The notes beneath the pieces are model-generated. The model had not been told where the DNA came from. It ran no database searches and saw only the letters and a program-made list of their open reading frames with translations. The translations under genes and the position numbers were made by a program. From the NCBI GenBank assembly GCA_001642005.1, contig LWCA01000508.1, positions 1 through 25,080 of the forward strand: 25,080 bases of DNA, written 5' to 3'. Source of the stretch: Intoshia linei. Taxonomy: Eukaryota > Orthonectida > Rhopaluridae. Shown one piece after another: positions 1-11,000 of the stretch. Every line of letters starts with the position of its first letter. Within the stretch, counting starts at the first letter, position 1.

Positions 1-99
1 GGTTTGTTGTAGTGCTCCATAAAATAATATTATAATTCCCATAATTTTTGGAAAATTCTGCATTCAGAGTCGACTTTTCTCATTTTTATAATAAGAATT

Positions 100-149
100 A
101 TTTCGGGCCGGATCTAAACACCTCGTGGGCCGTATGTTGCCCATCCCTG
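100..149. mobile_element. hAT-type transposon right-end remnant
   Basis: The stretch reads toward a terminus in which gggccgtatgttgcccatcc is followed by CTG at 147-149. Read on the other strand this is CAGGGATGGGCAACATACGG, the usual look of a hAT terminal inverted repeat. The other end would lie left of the window, so neither a target duplication nor a transposase can be checked. It lies in the vinculin intron just before the exon at 181. Confidence 0.5.
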
Positions 150-180
150 CTATATAATATCAATGTGTATCAAAATTTAG

Positions 181-671
181 TAACAACGATAAAAGAGCTT
201 TGATAGACAACGTTAGTGAAACATTAAATTACATAAAAACATTTACAATGACTGCCACCGAACGAGCTTCAAAAATTACAAATAAACAACTTAAAAACGT
301 AATTTATATTTAAAATTTTTTTTATATTATCGAAAATACTTGTGTCCATTGATTTATTTTTATATTCAGAAAATTAATTATCATATATGAATCATTGTTA
401 CAAGTTATATTTAGAGTATTTTAATGAGTGTTGAACGACTTTCTATGTTGGCTACTCAACTTCGGGTAGTGAGTACTGTGAAAGCTACTTTACTTGGAGG
501 TATATTTTTTTATTTATAAAAATGTTTATGTTTATTTTAAATGTTTTTTTAGTTTCCGAAGAACAAAACAACGAATCCCTTTCAATAATATACACCGTGG
601 TCAACAATATATCGAAAGGAATAACTAGTACAATGCGCGATGTCAGTGTTGCTGATAAAGTTAAAGCATAA
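181..671 (+). CDS. VCL: Vinculin, C-terminal tail (partial, three last exons)
   Basis: Vinculin links integrin and cadherin junctions to actin; this is the end of its tail domain. Exons are 181-298, 415-499 and 553-671, with GT-AG introns of 116 and 53 nt and phases that join without a break. The first exon reads NDKRALIDNVSETLNYIK, matching the family's TKRALI helix. Exon 2 contains RLSMLATQLRVVSTVKATLL, which aligns with the very conserved STQLKILSTVKATMLG block. Exon 3 begins VSEEQNNESLSIIYTVVNN and stops at DKVKA (TAA at 669-671). The family normally continues about 20 residues further as a C-terminal arm ending in aromatic residues and used in lipid binding and actin bundling; that arm is absent here. 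Upstream exons lie outside the window. The stop is 29 bp from the stop of the convergent SGT1 gene. Confidence 0.9.
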
Positions 672-700
672 ATTTAATTTCATTAAAATTAATTAATAAT

Positions 701-3700
701 TTAATCACTATATTTTTTATACTCGCATCCTTCTGGTGGTTTCACGGGCGTTTCTTCTTTTTTTATATCTTCCCAGTTTGTGCTCAGTACAGTTCCACCA
801 GATTCTTGCTATATAGACATTAAACATAAATTAAAATCAACTTTGAAATCATTAAATCGTGTATGCTATCAAATTCTTTTACTTTACATTTTCAGTTCAA
901 AAAATAATTAAAAATTGATTATAATAACTAACAATAAACTTTAAAATTAAAAATAAACTAATTAATATTTAAATTGTAAACTTTTCCGTTATATGAAAAA
1001 AACTTGTATGAAATTTTCGCAAAAAAATATATGCCATCAAAAGTTAAAATTAAAAAAATACAAATGATTTGTTCATGGCTTTTCTGGTTTCATCCGAACC
1101 GTCTTTATAAATTTTTTTAAACAAGTCGTTTAGCGCTTCTTCGCCTTTAGGGTTTTCATCCTCACATTTAAAACTGTCCCAATCTTTATACGTTTTATTC
1201 TTTTTAATGGATGTGGACTAGAAACGTTTTATTATTTATTCTATTTTTATTATTATTAATTATAAATTAAATAACCAATTCAAGATTATTCCAATAAATC
1301 GAAACTAATTTGAGTATATTAATTTTGATAAAGTCGTCTAAAATTTCAAATTTCATAGTTATTTCCTTTACTATGTTTGATAAATTAATAGTTTCAGAGA
1401 TATCTGCAGCAGGATTATCGATTTTAATCTATGCAATGAATGAATTGAAATATAGAATACATGAGATATTTATACACAGTAAAATTCAGTGGAATTTTAG
1501 ACCGTTAAAATTAGCGATTATTAGATAAAATAATTTTTAAGATAACATAAAAAGGTGGTATTTTGTTAATCAATGACTTAATGATCAATAGAATTAATTA
1601 ACCTATTAATTTTTGGATACGAGAATAAAAATACAGACGGTACAAAGCTTAAAAAATTTAAAATAGGCATATTTTAATAATTGCATGCCCATAAATATTG
1701 AATTATCAGAAAATTTAGAAATTTACTCTATTTTTTGATTTACAATGAAAAGTAAAAGAAACCAATTAGAAATATAACCCTTTAAAGTTAAACACAACTA
1801 TATGTAGTACATTATTAGTAAAATTACACATCTATTTGATATCATTTCTACTGTAAACGAGTCCTTCACATTTAAATATTTTTTAATGTTGTAATTAATG
1901 GTTATCGATGCATTGTCTTGTGACCACTTGTAATTTCTAAATAACATTTAAAATTATATAGCAGCAGAAATTAAGTTAGGGGCAGGGAAGAATATGACGA
2001 TCTCTCATTTGATAAAACTGGATATTTACCTAAAAAATTAATAAAAATAAATTTTTCATTCCAATTTAAATTAATGTAATTTTTTTTCCACAATAGTCGT
2101 ACACATTAGTGTGTATAATTACAATACTATTAATGCATTTAAATTCTGATAAATTACTTTGCCTTGATAATTACTGGTGGTATTTCATTTTTTTGAGGTG
2201 CATGTTGTTTTTGATCATTTTTTGGAACCAACTGATTAACTCTTCCGAGTTTCTTTGTTATATATTTATGTTTCTTATCGTATTTTTCTATACAAAAATA
2301 AATTAAATATTAATGCAACGCTTCAATAGTTAGAAAAAATTTCAATATAATAATTTCAATGATTACTTGAGGTAACCTAGTTTGAAATTTTTTAATTTTA
2401 TAAATTTGCATCTAATTAAAAATTAGCCATTCCCAAAAAAAAATCCTAACCTACCTACTCGCCCATCCGAAAATCAAAAATAGGCTCTCAAAAATTTCTC
2501 GAACACCTAAAAAGTAATGTCATATCACCCTAGCTATATCTTCATGGACTGGACTTTAGATTTTAAATTTGACATTCATGAAAAATTCGGTTTCCTATCC
2601 TAAAATAACAAATTTAATTTTATCAACCGCACAAGGAATAATCTAGTTTTACCAACCCTACAAGGAAAAATCCAGTTTTACCAATCTTATAATGAAAAAT
2701 TCAATTTTGCCAACCCCAAAAGTAAAAATCCAGTTTTACTAATCCTAAAAGGAAAAATCCAATTTTATCAACCCCAAAAGTAAAAATCTAGTTTTACCTA
2801 TCCTAATCTAAATAATCCAATTTTACAAACCGCAAAAGTAAAAATCCAGTTTTACCTATCCTAAAATAAAAAATCCAATTTTATCAATCATTTATTGAAA
2901 ATTCTAGAAATTTAAAACAAATTAATTCCGTTAATAAGGACTTAGACTGTATATAATTAAGCAAGATTTATAAAATTGCATAAACTATTTCATAAAAGAT
3001 CACAAATATTCCACTTTAAAAAATAGTAATTTGTCAAGTTTGTAACGAAAATCCAAAGAACAATTTAATTATTACTTTTCTATAAATTTTCTATAATATA
3101 AATTATAGATTTTTCCCTTTAGGATTAGTAAAATGGGATTTTTCTTTTTGGGTTTGTTAAAATTTAATTTTTCATTTTAGAATTGGTAAAACTAGGACTT
3201 TTCCCTTAAGGATTGGTAAATTTTGATTTTTAATAAAAATGGTTAGACGTTACAAATAAAAATATATTAATATATTAAAATTTCCGAATTCTTTAGGGTT
3301 ATGACTACATCTTATTGGATTCTGCCTGAATGGTACCACCGAAGAGTGGTCTCGACAAAAATTTCTGAAATCTTAAATCTTAAAGGATCGTAAAAGTGGA
3401 TTTTTAGTAAAAATGGTTGGATTTAAGAATATTCTCTTAAAGTCTTAGTTATGAACTCGTTAATTGATTATACACTTTGGACCGGTAACGTTTCAATTTA
3501 ATAATTTAAAAAATTAAAATATTACCATCATCGTAAAAAGTATCCAATACCTCTCTAGATTCTTTCATTCGATTTAATTTGAAAAAACATTTACTAGGTA
3601 TAAATAATCAAAAATTAAATTGAAAAAAAATACTTGAAATAATAAAAATGTAAATAAAAAAAATAGCGTCATTTATAAAATTAAAAGTAACGGTTTTCAA

Positions 3701-4080
3701 CCACTACCAAAAGTGATCGGAAAACTTGTACCCAATAAAATATTACGCCAAATAATATATGATGCATTCATCCTTATCCATACATTCCAATAAAGATAAT
3801 GCTTCTACATAAAAAGGTAACTAAAAAACGAAAATTAAACGTACCCTTATAATTTCCAATTTTAAACAGTGAAATACCCAAATATCTATCTGCCAAAAGT
3901 TTATATTCATTTTCATCATGGATAGTTCTATAAACCTAGCATATACAATGATTTATAATCCAGTTAAATTAAACCTCGATCGCCTGTTCATATTCATTGG
4001 ACATGAAGAGTTTATTTGCTTGTCTAAACTAAGGTAAAATATGATTAATTTAAAAATTACAAAAATTTTGGATTAGTCAT
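701..4080 (-). CDS. SUGT1: SGT1 / SUGT1-like HSP90 co-chaperone (TPR, CS, SGS)
   Basis: SGT1 is an HSP90 co-chaperone acting at kinetochores and in SCF ligase and immune-receptor assembly. Nine coding exons on the minus strand: 4061-4080, 3975-4023, 3845-3935, 3747-3804, 3526-3593, 2158-2287, 1828-1936, 1306-1428, 1062-1217, and last 701-808 (ten if the 20-nt start exon is counted), giving about 303 aa against 330-365 in animals. The N-terminus [20 protein letters not shown] opens a divergent TPR region. A lysine-rich linker follows, then the CS domain ([20 protein letters not shown], the family's YDWYQ strand). The SGS domain is the clearest match: [18 protein letters not shown] then [12 protein letters not shown], ending CEYKKYSD. 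Phases agree at every junction. The CS domain is shorter than usual in its middle, so a small exon may be missing in 1429-1827. Intron 1 is only 37 nt. Confidence 0.92.
2560..3240. repeat. Degenerate ~30-nt minisatellite in two opposed blocks
   Basis: From about 2560 to 2890 a unit like aaaaatccagttttaccaat with cctaaaagg repeats roughly every 30-32 nt with many point changes. From about 3110 to 3240 the same unit appears reverse-complemented (ggattggtaaaactaggact, cccttaagg). The two blocks face each other across about 220 bp, so the whole could fold into an imperfect hairpin. It fills SGT1 intron 5 (2288-3525), which is why that intron is the longest of the gene. Weak further units continue to about 3420. 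Confidence 0.75.
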
Positions 4081-4316
4081 TAAAATTATTAAAATAAAAT
4101 TAAAAGACGATCAAATTATAGAAAATATTAAACTAAATCTTTTAAATATAAATTTTGATAAATTTTGATGAATTTTGATAACAATACAATAACAAATTAT
4201 AATCTGTAAAGATTTATTTTGCATTTTTTATACAATGTCATATCAACCATTTTAATTTAATTTGAAACATTTTTATTGTGAAATGAGTTGATCTTACATT
4301 TCAAAAAATTAAAATA
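4081..4316. promoter_or_regulatory. Head-to-head interval between SGT1 and MCTS1 start codons
   Basis: The two ATG codons (4080 on minus, 4317 on plus) are separated by 236 bp that must hold both 5' UTRs and promoters, so it is a likely bidirectional promoter. It is nearly all A and T, with a short direct repeat of aaattttgat at about 4150-4185. I see no clear TATA or initiator that can be told from the background. Confidence 0.55.
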
Positions 4317-6132
4317 ATGTTTAAAAAGTAAATTTACTGTTAAATTGTAATATTTCAATTAAAATTATTAGATTCGATTGCAAAGAATCAGTTAGTGGGG
4401 TATCTCAAATTAAATCTTCTGTACAGCGAGAAATTCGAAATAAAATTTTAATTGATTATTCTAATGCTGATGAGCATTTTGATGATATTATTCCGAAAAA
4501 GAATTTAAAATTAATTAAATGGTTTTATAGTTTAAATTTTTTTTTATTTATTTTATTTTTAGTCACCACCACATTGAACTTATTGCTTTTTCTGGTGAAG
4601 TTATATTTTTCAGAGATAGCCAGCAGCATTTTATTCCTTCTTTGAAAACCATTCACAAATGTAGGTATTATATATAAATTTTTCATTTTTATCGAGAAAT
4701 TTTCTAGTTTTTAAAAATAATTCATTTGTTTTTATTTATTTATTCTTGATGGAAACAAAATTTGTGAAATAAACATATTCAATTACATAATTTTTATGTA
4801 TTATATCTAATCTAGATCCTTACATTTTACCCAAAATGCAGGCTGATGACGGAGCTATTGATTTTATTCTTAGAGGAGCAAATATTATGTGTCCTGGTTT
4901 AACTTCGAAGGGTGGTAAAATGTCAAAAGTTGAAACTAACGAAATTGTGGTTTATATTTTAATTGTTAAAAAAAATATATTTACATATCCTTATTTATAT
5001 AATATGCTATGAAATATTTGTTTGTGTGTGTGTTACCGTTTATTTCAATAACGACCAGTTTTAGAATTTTATAAAGTTCTAATTTCAATTATAGATTTTT
5101 CCGGGTGTTAGCAAAATAAATTTCAACCTCCAAAACTCACATCTTACGGGTCAAAAACCCAATTGTTTTTTTTTTAAAAATCAAACGAGTTGGAGAATTT
5201 AAAAAATATATACTCTGATACGAATTTTAAAATCATAAATATTATCATAAATTTAAATCTAAAAAAATTATATCTTCAGGGGAAAAACCACAAATTACCC
5301 TTCTTTTTTTAATGAAAACAGCCCTATAATTTCAAAAAATTTACAGATTGTACAGTTGTATCCTGTTAACACAAAAAATTTCAATCTGAATAAGTCACGA
5401 CTTCACAATCAAAAAAGCAGATTAGTATTCATATTTTTTTTTTGAAATATTTTATTAAAACAAAAAATTGTAAAATAATTAACGGTCCTAAAATTAAAAA
5501 AAAGATTGTTCTGATAGAACTTATTCCAGTTGATATAAATACAAAATTTCAACCCCAGAAATCTACTAATTCTCGGTGAAAAATAATTTTTAATATATTA
5601 TCAATTAATATTTTTCAAATATTTCGAGTGAAATTGAAAATGTAATCATTGATTATACAATTTCAAAAAAAATGTGGATTGTACGTCTATACATTTCCAG
5701 TCAAGACATATGGGTGAAAATCTATATAATTAATTTCTGTGGAATTTTTAAAATATAATATTAGTTGTTGTAATATTTATGTAGGGTATTTATGTTGAAT
5801 CCAAGAAGCATGCTTTAGCGATAGGTTTGATGAAAATGAGCACTGATGATATGTAATTTTTTAATTTAATTTAACGAAATCATAAAAGAACATTAACGAT
5901 TTCTTTATAATTTATGCAATAGTATATATAAATTAATAGAATTACATATAAATAGCGACATTTTTCATCAGTCACCAAAAAATGCGTGAATATCTTTTTA
6001 GTCATGATTCACTATTGCGTAAAATATTTTAAATTATTAATTTGATTTAGTGAAAAAAAGAATAAAGGAATAGCTATTGAAGTTTTGAACTATATTGGAG
6101 ATGGATTATGGAACATGAAAAATATAAATTAA
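4317..6132 (+). CDS. MCTS1: MCTS1 (malignant T-cell-amplified sequence 1; PUA-domain re-initiation factor)
   Basis: MCTS1 acts with DENR on the 40S ribosome in recycling and re-initiation of translation. Six exons: 4317-4327, 4372-4521, 4563-4660, 4816-4949, 5785-5852 and 6051-6132; all junctions are GT-AG and in phase, giving 180 aa against 181 in human. The first exon supplies only ATG TTT AAA AA, and splicing restores MFKKFDCKESVSG, the family N-terminus. Later exons give DDIIPKKNLKLIKCHHHIEL, FSGEVIFFRDS, YPYILPKMQADDGAIDFILR, GANIMCPGLTSKGGK (core of the PUA domain), KHALAIGLMKMSTDDI and NKGIAIEVLNYIGDGLWNMK. This is the most confident gene in the window. Intron 4 (835 nt) has been invaded by a dispersed satellite, while the other introns are 35-200 nt. 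A poly(A) signal lies 20 nt past the stop. Confidence 0.97.
5090..5740. repeat. Dispersed satellite copy inside MCTS1 intron 4
   Basis: This segment has blocks such as gaacttattccagttgatat, a following aaatctactaattctcggtg, cagttgtatcctgttaacac and atatcttcaggggaaaaacc. Reverse-complement versions of all of them occur in the same order at about 13410-13860. It also resembles the tandem units at 6715-7195 (atgattttaaaat and nearby aatctgaatc-type blocks). It is therefore one member of a family of degenerate units of roughly 100-130 bp. It carries the unoccupied version of the hAT target site described at 12760-13408. Confidence 0.75.
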
Positions 6133-6152
6133 TGTAAAGTTTTTATTGTCTA

Positions 6153-6158
6153 AATAAA
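6153..6158 (+). promoter_or_regulatory. Poly(A) signal AATAAA of MCTS1
   Basis: A canonical AATAAA hexamer lies 20 nt after the MCTS1 stop codon at 6130-6132, followed by a T-rich stretch. In such A+T-rich DNA the hexamer also occurs by chance; the position is the support. Confidence 0.55.
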
Positions 6159-6714
6159 TTTTTACATTTTTTCCAATTTCTCTTGTAATATTCATAATCA
6201 ATTATCCATTTAGGTTCATTCAATTCATCAGAGTTGCTTTTATGGTTGTGAATGAACCAGCTATACGTAGTTTTATATTATAATTTTTTTTGATTTTTTG
6301 AAAATACATGTATTAATTTAGTTTTACGCTAATTTGTGTTCATGTTTTTTATTTTCATTTCTTTCGTATATACTTTTCATATTTTCAGATTTATCTAAAA
6401 TCTGAATTAATTTTAATTGGTAATAAATTGTAAAATTCTTTCAAATTTTTAAACTTTGACTTAACCGACATCTTCATAGAATGGACAGAAATTACTTGCA
6501 ATTAATTATTTCACATTTATAAAAATTTCATAACTTACAATGTAAATCTTTGAGTAAAGATTTGATACCTTTCATTTAAAAATTACCATTCGAAAAATTT
6601 AACAAGGCTGAATTATAATTATATCTGAAACTTACATTAAACATACAATTTTCTTGACTGTTCACCGGAAAGGTTTTTATAAATGATACGATTTATTTTT
6701 AGTTTTTTTCATTT
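6159..6714. other. Intergenic DNA, nothing recognised
   Basis: About 550 bp of A+T-rich sequence between the MCTS1 poly(A) signal and the tandem repeat. I see no exon with a recognisable family motif, no transposon end and no structured RNA on either strand. Confidence 0.5.
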
Positions 6715-7195
6715 TTCAAAACAAAGGGTAATTTGGGTTTTGCTCATAAAGATGCAAGTTTTTGAGGTTAAAATTTGTGATAATGGTAGTGACTTTAAAA
6801 TCTGAATCGGAATCGACATTTTTAAAATTTCTGCGATTCATTAAAAAAGAGTCATTTGGGTTTTGACCACGAAGATGCAAATTTCTGAGGTTACCATTTG
6901 TGATAATGGTAATGATTTTAAAATCTGCATCAGAATCCATGTTTTTTAAAGTTTCTGTAATTTATTAAAAAAGGTCATTTGGGTTTTTACCACGAAGATG
7001 CAAATTTCTGAGGTTAACATTTGCGATAAGTGTTATGATTTTAAAATTTAAATCAGAATTTATTTATTTTAAAATTTCTGCGATTCATTTGATTTAAAAA
7101 AAAAGGAGTCATTTGGGGTTTGACAACAAAGATGCAAGTTTCTGATGTTAAAATTTACGATAATATTTTAAAAATTGTCTCAGAATTCGTGTTTT
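6715..7195. repeat. Tandem repeat, about four units of ~115-125 bp
   Basis: Four successive units start near 6717, 6845, 6970 and 7095. Each contains a variant of gtcatttgggttttgaccac, then gaagatgcaaatttctgagg, then a ttgtgataatggtaatgatt-like block and an aaaatctgaatcagaat-like tail. The units differ by substitutions and small indels. The related single copies at 5090-5740 and 13409-13860 show the same order of blocks. A 74-residue minus-strand open frame across units 1 and 2 is repetitive and follows the repeat period, so it is not a gene. Confidence 0.85.
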
Positions 7196-7309
7196 TTAAA
7201 TTATACACCTGTCATGACAAATAATGGGTTAAAGATAAACTGACATGCAATTTTAGGATCCAACGGAAACATGAAATATAAAACATTTATTAAAAAATTA
7301 ACGGTTTTT

Positions 7310-7625
7310 TCTCATAAGATTTAGTCAAATCGTGTTTTCAAAAAAATATTGGAAAAAGTGGATATTTCCCTTAAGCGTTGGTAAAATCGTGTTTCTCAAA
7401 ATAATAATGGAAAAAGGGGATTTTTCCCTTAAGCGTTGGTCATGAAATAAGATGAGATTTTCATTTTGAGGTTAAAATACGAGTTTGTTCTCATAAGATT
7501 TGGTAAATCGTGTTATTCAAATTAATATTATAAAAAGGAAACTTTCCTTTAAGGGTTAGTAAAATTGGATTTTTTATTTTTGGAGTTTGATTAAGTGGAT
7601 TTTTGTCTGAGAGTTTGGAAATGGT
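7310..7625. repeat. Minisatellite block of the ~30-nt family
   Basis: Units such as tttttcccttaagcgttggt followed by aaaatcgtgt recur at about 7370, 7420 and 7550, in the orientation opposite to the 2560-2890 block. They belong to the same family as SGT1 intron 5 and the inside of the hAT element at 21018-21835. Confidence 0.7.
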
Positions 7626-7689
7626 ATTTTACATTAAATTTTATTAATGGTGGGATAAAAGTGGGATTTTTGAAATAATAATGTAGTGG

Positions 7690-7965
7690 TCGTCTAGGCT
7701 TTGGTATAAATTCCCAACATCAGGCAACTCTGTAATAAATATCAAAAATTCTCGTATAAAAAAAACAAAAGTGTATAAAAATTTTTTATTTGAATGTCAC
7801 ATCCCAGGCATATAGTTTTGAACCTCAATCGGAAACCACTGCTCGAGATTCTAGAATCTAGAGAATGGACGCCATTTTTAGCTACATTGCATTTTGCTTT
7901 ATATAATGAGAATTCACTCAGGGTTTAGTTCACTGTATAGTTAATTATTCAAGTGTTTAATAAAC
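7690..7965 (+). other. Possible solo LTR-like or promoter-like stretch
   Basis: This part is less A+T-rich than its surroundings and is not made of the tandem repeats. It contains gattctagaatctagag near 7849, a TATA-like tttatataatgag at 7898-7910, an initiator-like ttcactcagggtttagttca about 10 nt later and AATAAA at 7959-7964, the usual order inside a retroelement LTR. I find no convincing TG...CA borders or target duplication and no coding region beside it, so the call is tentative. It could also be the promoter of an unseen transcript. Confidence 0.25.
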
Positions 7966-7990
7966 AGATATGTCTTTTGATTTTTAAAAT

Positions 7991-7996
7991 TTTATT
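7991..7996 (-). promoter_or_regulatory. Poly(A) signal of the oxysterol-binding-related gene
   Basis: On the minus strand AATAAA lies 6 nt after the proposed stop codon (8003-8005) and is followed by a T-rich run. The distance fits a very short 3' UTR and supports the choice of last exon. Confidence 0.45.
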
Positions 7997-8002
7997 CCTG
8001 TT

Positions 8003-11000
8003 TTATTTCTTAAAGACTCGGAATCGTTTTTTTAACGATTTCGTTTCCAAAAATAGAGCTATTCCAGATTATAAGATTTTTTGCAATCATATCATCACTA
8101 ATTATAATGTTTAAACTTTAAATGAACGTTATGAACTTGATACATTATATTTCATACCCATTTGTCCTAATTCAAAATAACGTACATCCTTTCGTAATCT
8201 ACTATCGGTTGGTGGTAAAATTTTCAGTAATTCGTTCCAGTTTCTATTCAATTGAAGAGTAAAATTCGAAAATGAACAATACTAAAATATATAATAAACA
8301 CATTTGAACCACTGAATTAAATAATAATTAATTGATTGTTAATTCATAAAAAGGTGCAAAATTAAAAATCCACCGTTAGGTATACAGCTAAAAAAATTCA
8401 AGAAACACCAGCCTAGAGTCACTGAAATTGAATTCCACAATTTAATTATAATGTCAGTTAAAAAAATAATACATATAATAACGTAAATGGCCTGAAGTAT
8501 ATTGCACGTGAAACAATTTTTATATTTTGCCATAAAATGACATTTAAAATACGTATTGTTTATTTTTACTATCATTGTAATTATAAAAAATAAATAAATT
8601 CTTTAAATAAATAAAAAACCTTTTCAACACTATCGATTGTCCTGTTAGAAATTATTTTAAACCAAATTTGAAACGGAATTTTTAGGAAATTTATTTTGAA
8701 CAGAATTTTAAGGGGCGTTTCTTAGATTTTTTTTTGAATCAAACTTAAAGACAACCATAAAGTTTGCTGTAAAAAAATTGCTAAACACCTCTGTTGAAGT
8801 TTGGTTCAAAAAAAATTCTAAGAAAACCATTTTTAAATTTCTATTAAAAAAAATTTTTTAAAACACCCCCTCAAAGTTTGGTTTAAAAAAAATTTCTAAA
8901 ACCCAAAATCAAAATTTTACACATTCTACAACTTGCCCATAGAATGTTTACAGTTCACAGTTTTACACATTCTATACGACATATATAAAGCGAAATAAAA
9001 AATTACTATGTCTATCCATTTTTTTCCATATAATAAATTTCTGACATTTAATGTAATTCCACTAATTTTATATTTTTCATTGAACCTGAATTAAAATTGT
9101 TGTATGATTGAATTAATTAAAAATCTTGTTTAACTTTCACTGATAAATTATGAAATGTTAAATTATTTACTTTTTCAAGTAGATAATTTGACGAGTATTT
9201 GGTTTAATATTCATATGAGTTCCTTTGAACGAAAAATAAGTATGATTAGATCCATAGATTTTGTAGGTCTCAGATTCCATATGGTATACCGACTTGGAAG
9301 GATTATGGGAAATTTGTTCAGCTAATCCAATCCATCCATCTTTACTATAAAAACATACTACACGTATTAGAAACAGATAATAGCCAACGAAATTTATTAC
9401 ATGTTGACAGTGGATTAGGGTTCGCTAAAGTAACTTAGAAATTAAAAATGATATTTTTATTCTTGGGAATACAATAAATATAATTTAATGGATTCACAAA
9501 TTTTTATTTTATTAAGAGTCAATACAAAATAAGTCTATCGCCCCATGCTGCAACGTGGCCATTCAAACTATTTTTCAGCGTATGACCCTTTTAGTCATTT
9601 TATTAGCTTATAAAGCCATTATGATATTATTATTAATAGAAAATTATTATTAAAAAATAGATACAGTAATATAATGTAATATAAATAATATACATTTTTT
9701 GATTTTTATAAGTCATCAGAAAATCTTTCTGTGACCCTATACTTGGAAATTTTGTGAAAATAGTGACGCACGATAGTTCTGGAATTCAAAATTTTCATCT
9801 GGCATTGGGGCATCACGTGGCCCATTTTGAAAATCACCTTAAAATGTATACATTTCATTATAACATTGTAAATGCATGTAAGCAAATTTAAAATTAATTT
9901 GGCAAGCGTTTAATTTATAATTCAATTTAATGTTTAATTTAATTTAATGTAGGTGATAAAATTAAGGTGTTTAAGAACTCTACAAAGTGCCGTCTAATGA
10001 GCCTCATACCAATCGAGGTATCAATGCAATTAATGTAGAGAATATGAACTAATTTAAGTAATTCCAAATTTTGGTGGCCCTTTGAATAAATACTTTTATG
10101 TAAATTATTTATTTTTAATTTTTTCAACTTTAAAACACCGTTTTAAACATTTTCAACTATAATTGGTTCATTAAAATCATTGTAATTCTGAATTTTCAGA
10201 TCGCCCTAAATATTATTTTGCTAAATATACTAGAACTGTTTATCTTCAGTTAAAATTGAAATGTATCATTTTTAAATTTACAAAAACGGACCCGTAGAAT
10301 TTTTTTATATAAAAAAGTGGCCCATGGACGCAAAAGGTTGCCGACCCCTGCTTTATAGTAATGTTACAATTTTATAAAACTGTAAGGGTTCTCGAACCAA
10401 AATTTCAATTAATCTAAATTAAAAACATTTAAGACATTTTTCAAAAAAATTTCTGGGGTTCTCTTTCGACCTGGATACCCTACTGTCTAACCATAATCAA
10501 TAATACTGTATAATAACTTATTATTAATAGGTAATGTATGTAATGTAATGTAATCAAAAATGTTTTTACAAAACCAAAAATTTTTCATACTTAAAATTAA
10601 GAGTGAATACGATTAAAACTAACTGATAATTTTCAAACATTATTAATAAAATTATAAAAATTTCTCATTGAAAATTATTTTAAAATTACAAATAATAAAA
10701 AATGAAAAATTTAATTTAATTTAAAATTAATATGAAGAGTCCACAGTGGAGTTCTGCAACATGGTGGCACCCACTATTCGTTACAACCCAAATAAAAATA
10801 TGTTTTAAAATTAAAAAGTCGCCTTCACAGAGCTAGCTGCTTTTTGTATGAAATACATAACAGTCAAGGTAGTATTGTACAAAATTAACATTAAATTAAT
10901 ATAAAGTTTTCATAATTTCAATGCGATTTCAAAATTTCTGAAATTTACAGGTCCCACCATTGGCTTCACTTATATAATATAAAATAACAACAAAATTTTA

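Noticed and set aside
1310-1528. 72-codon plus-strand open frame
   Set aside because: It is antisense to SGT1 exon 1306-1428, which fits the CS-domain order and splice phase.
2109-2306. 65-codon plus-strand open frame
   Set aside because: It is the shadow of the SGT1 linker exon 2158-2287 on the other strand.
6716-6940. 74-codon minus-strand open frame with internal repeat
   Set aside because: It follows the period of the ~120-bp tandem repeat and disappears in neighbouring units.
8339-8575. 78-codon hydrophobic minus-strand open frame as a membrane protein
   Set aside because: The ORP gene runs through here. The frame crosses a donor at 8552 and an acceptor before 8491, and only 8423-8491 in it is used in the proposed model.
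9939-10127. 62-codon minus-strand open frame
   Set aside because: It lies in ORP intron 3, shows no family motif and has no splice-compatible place in the protein.
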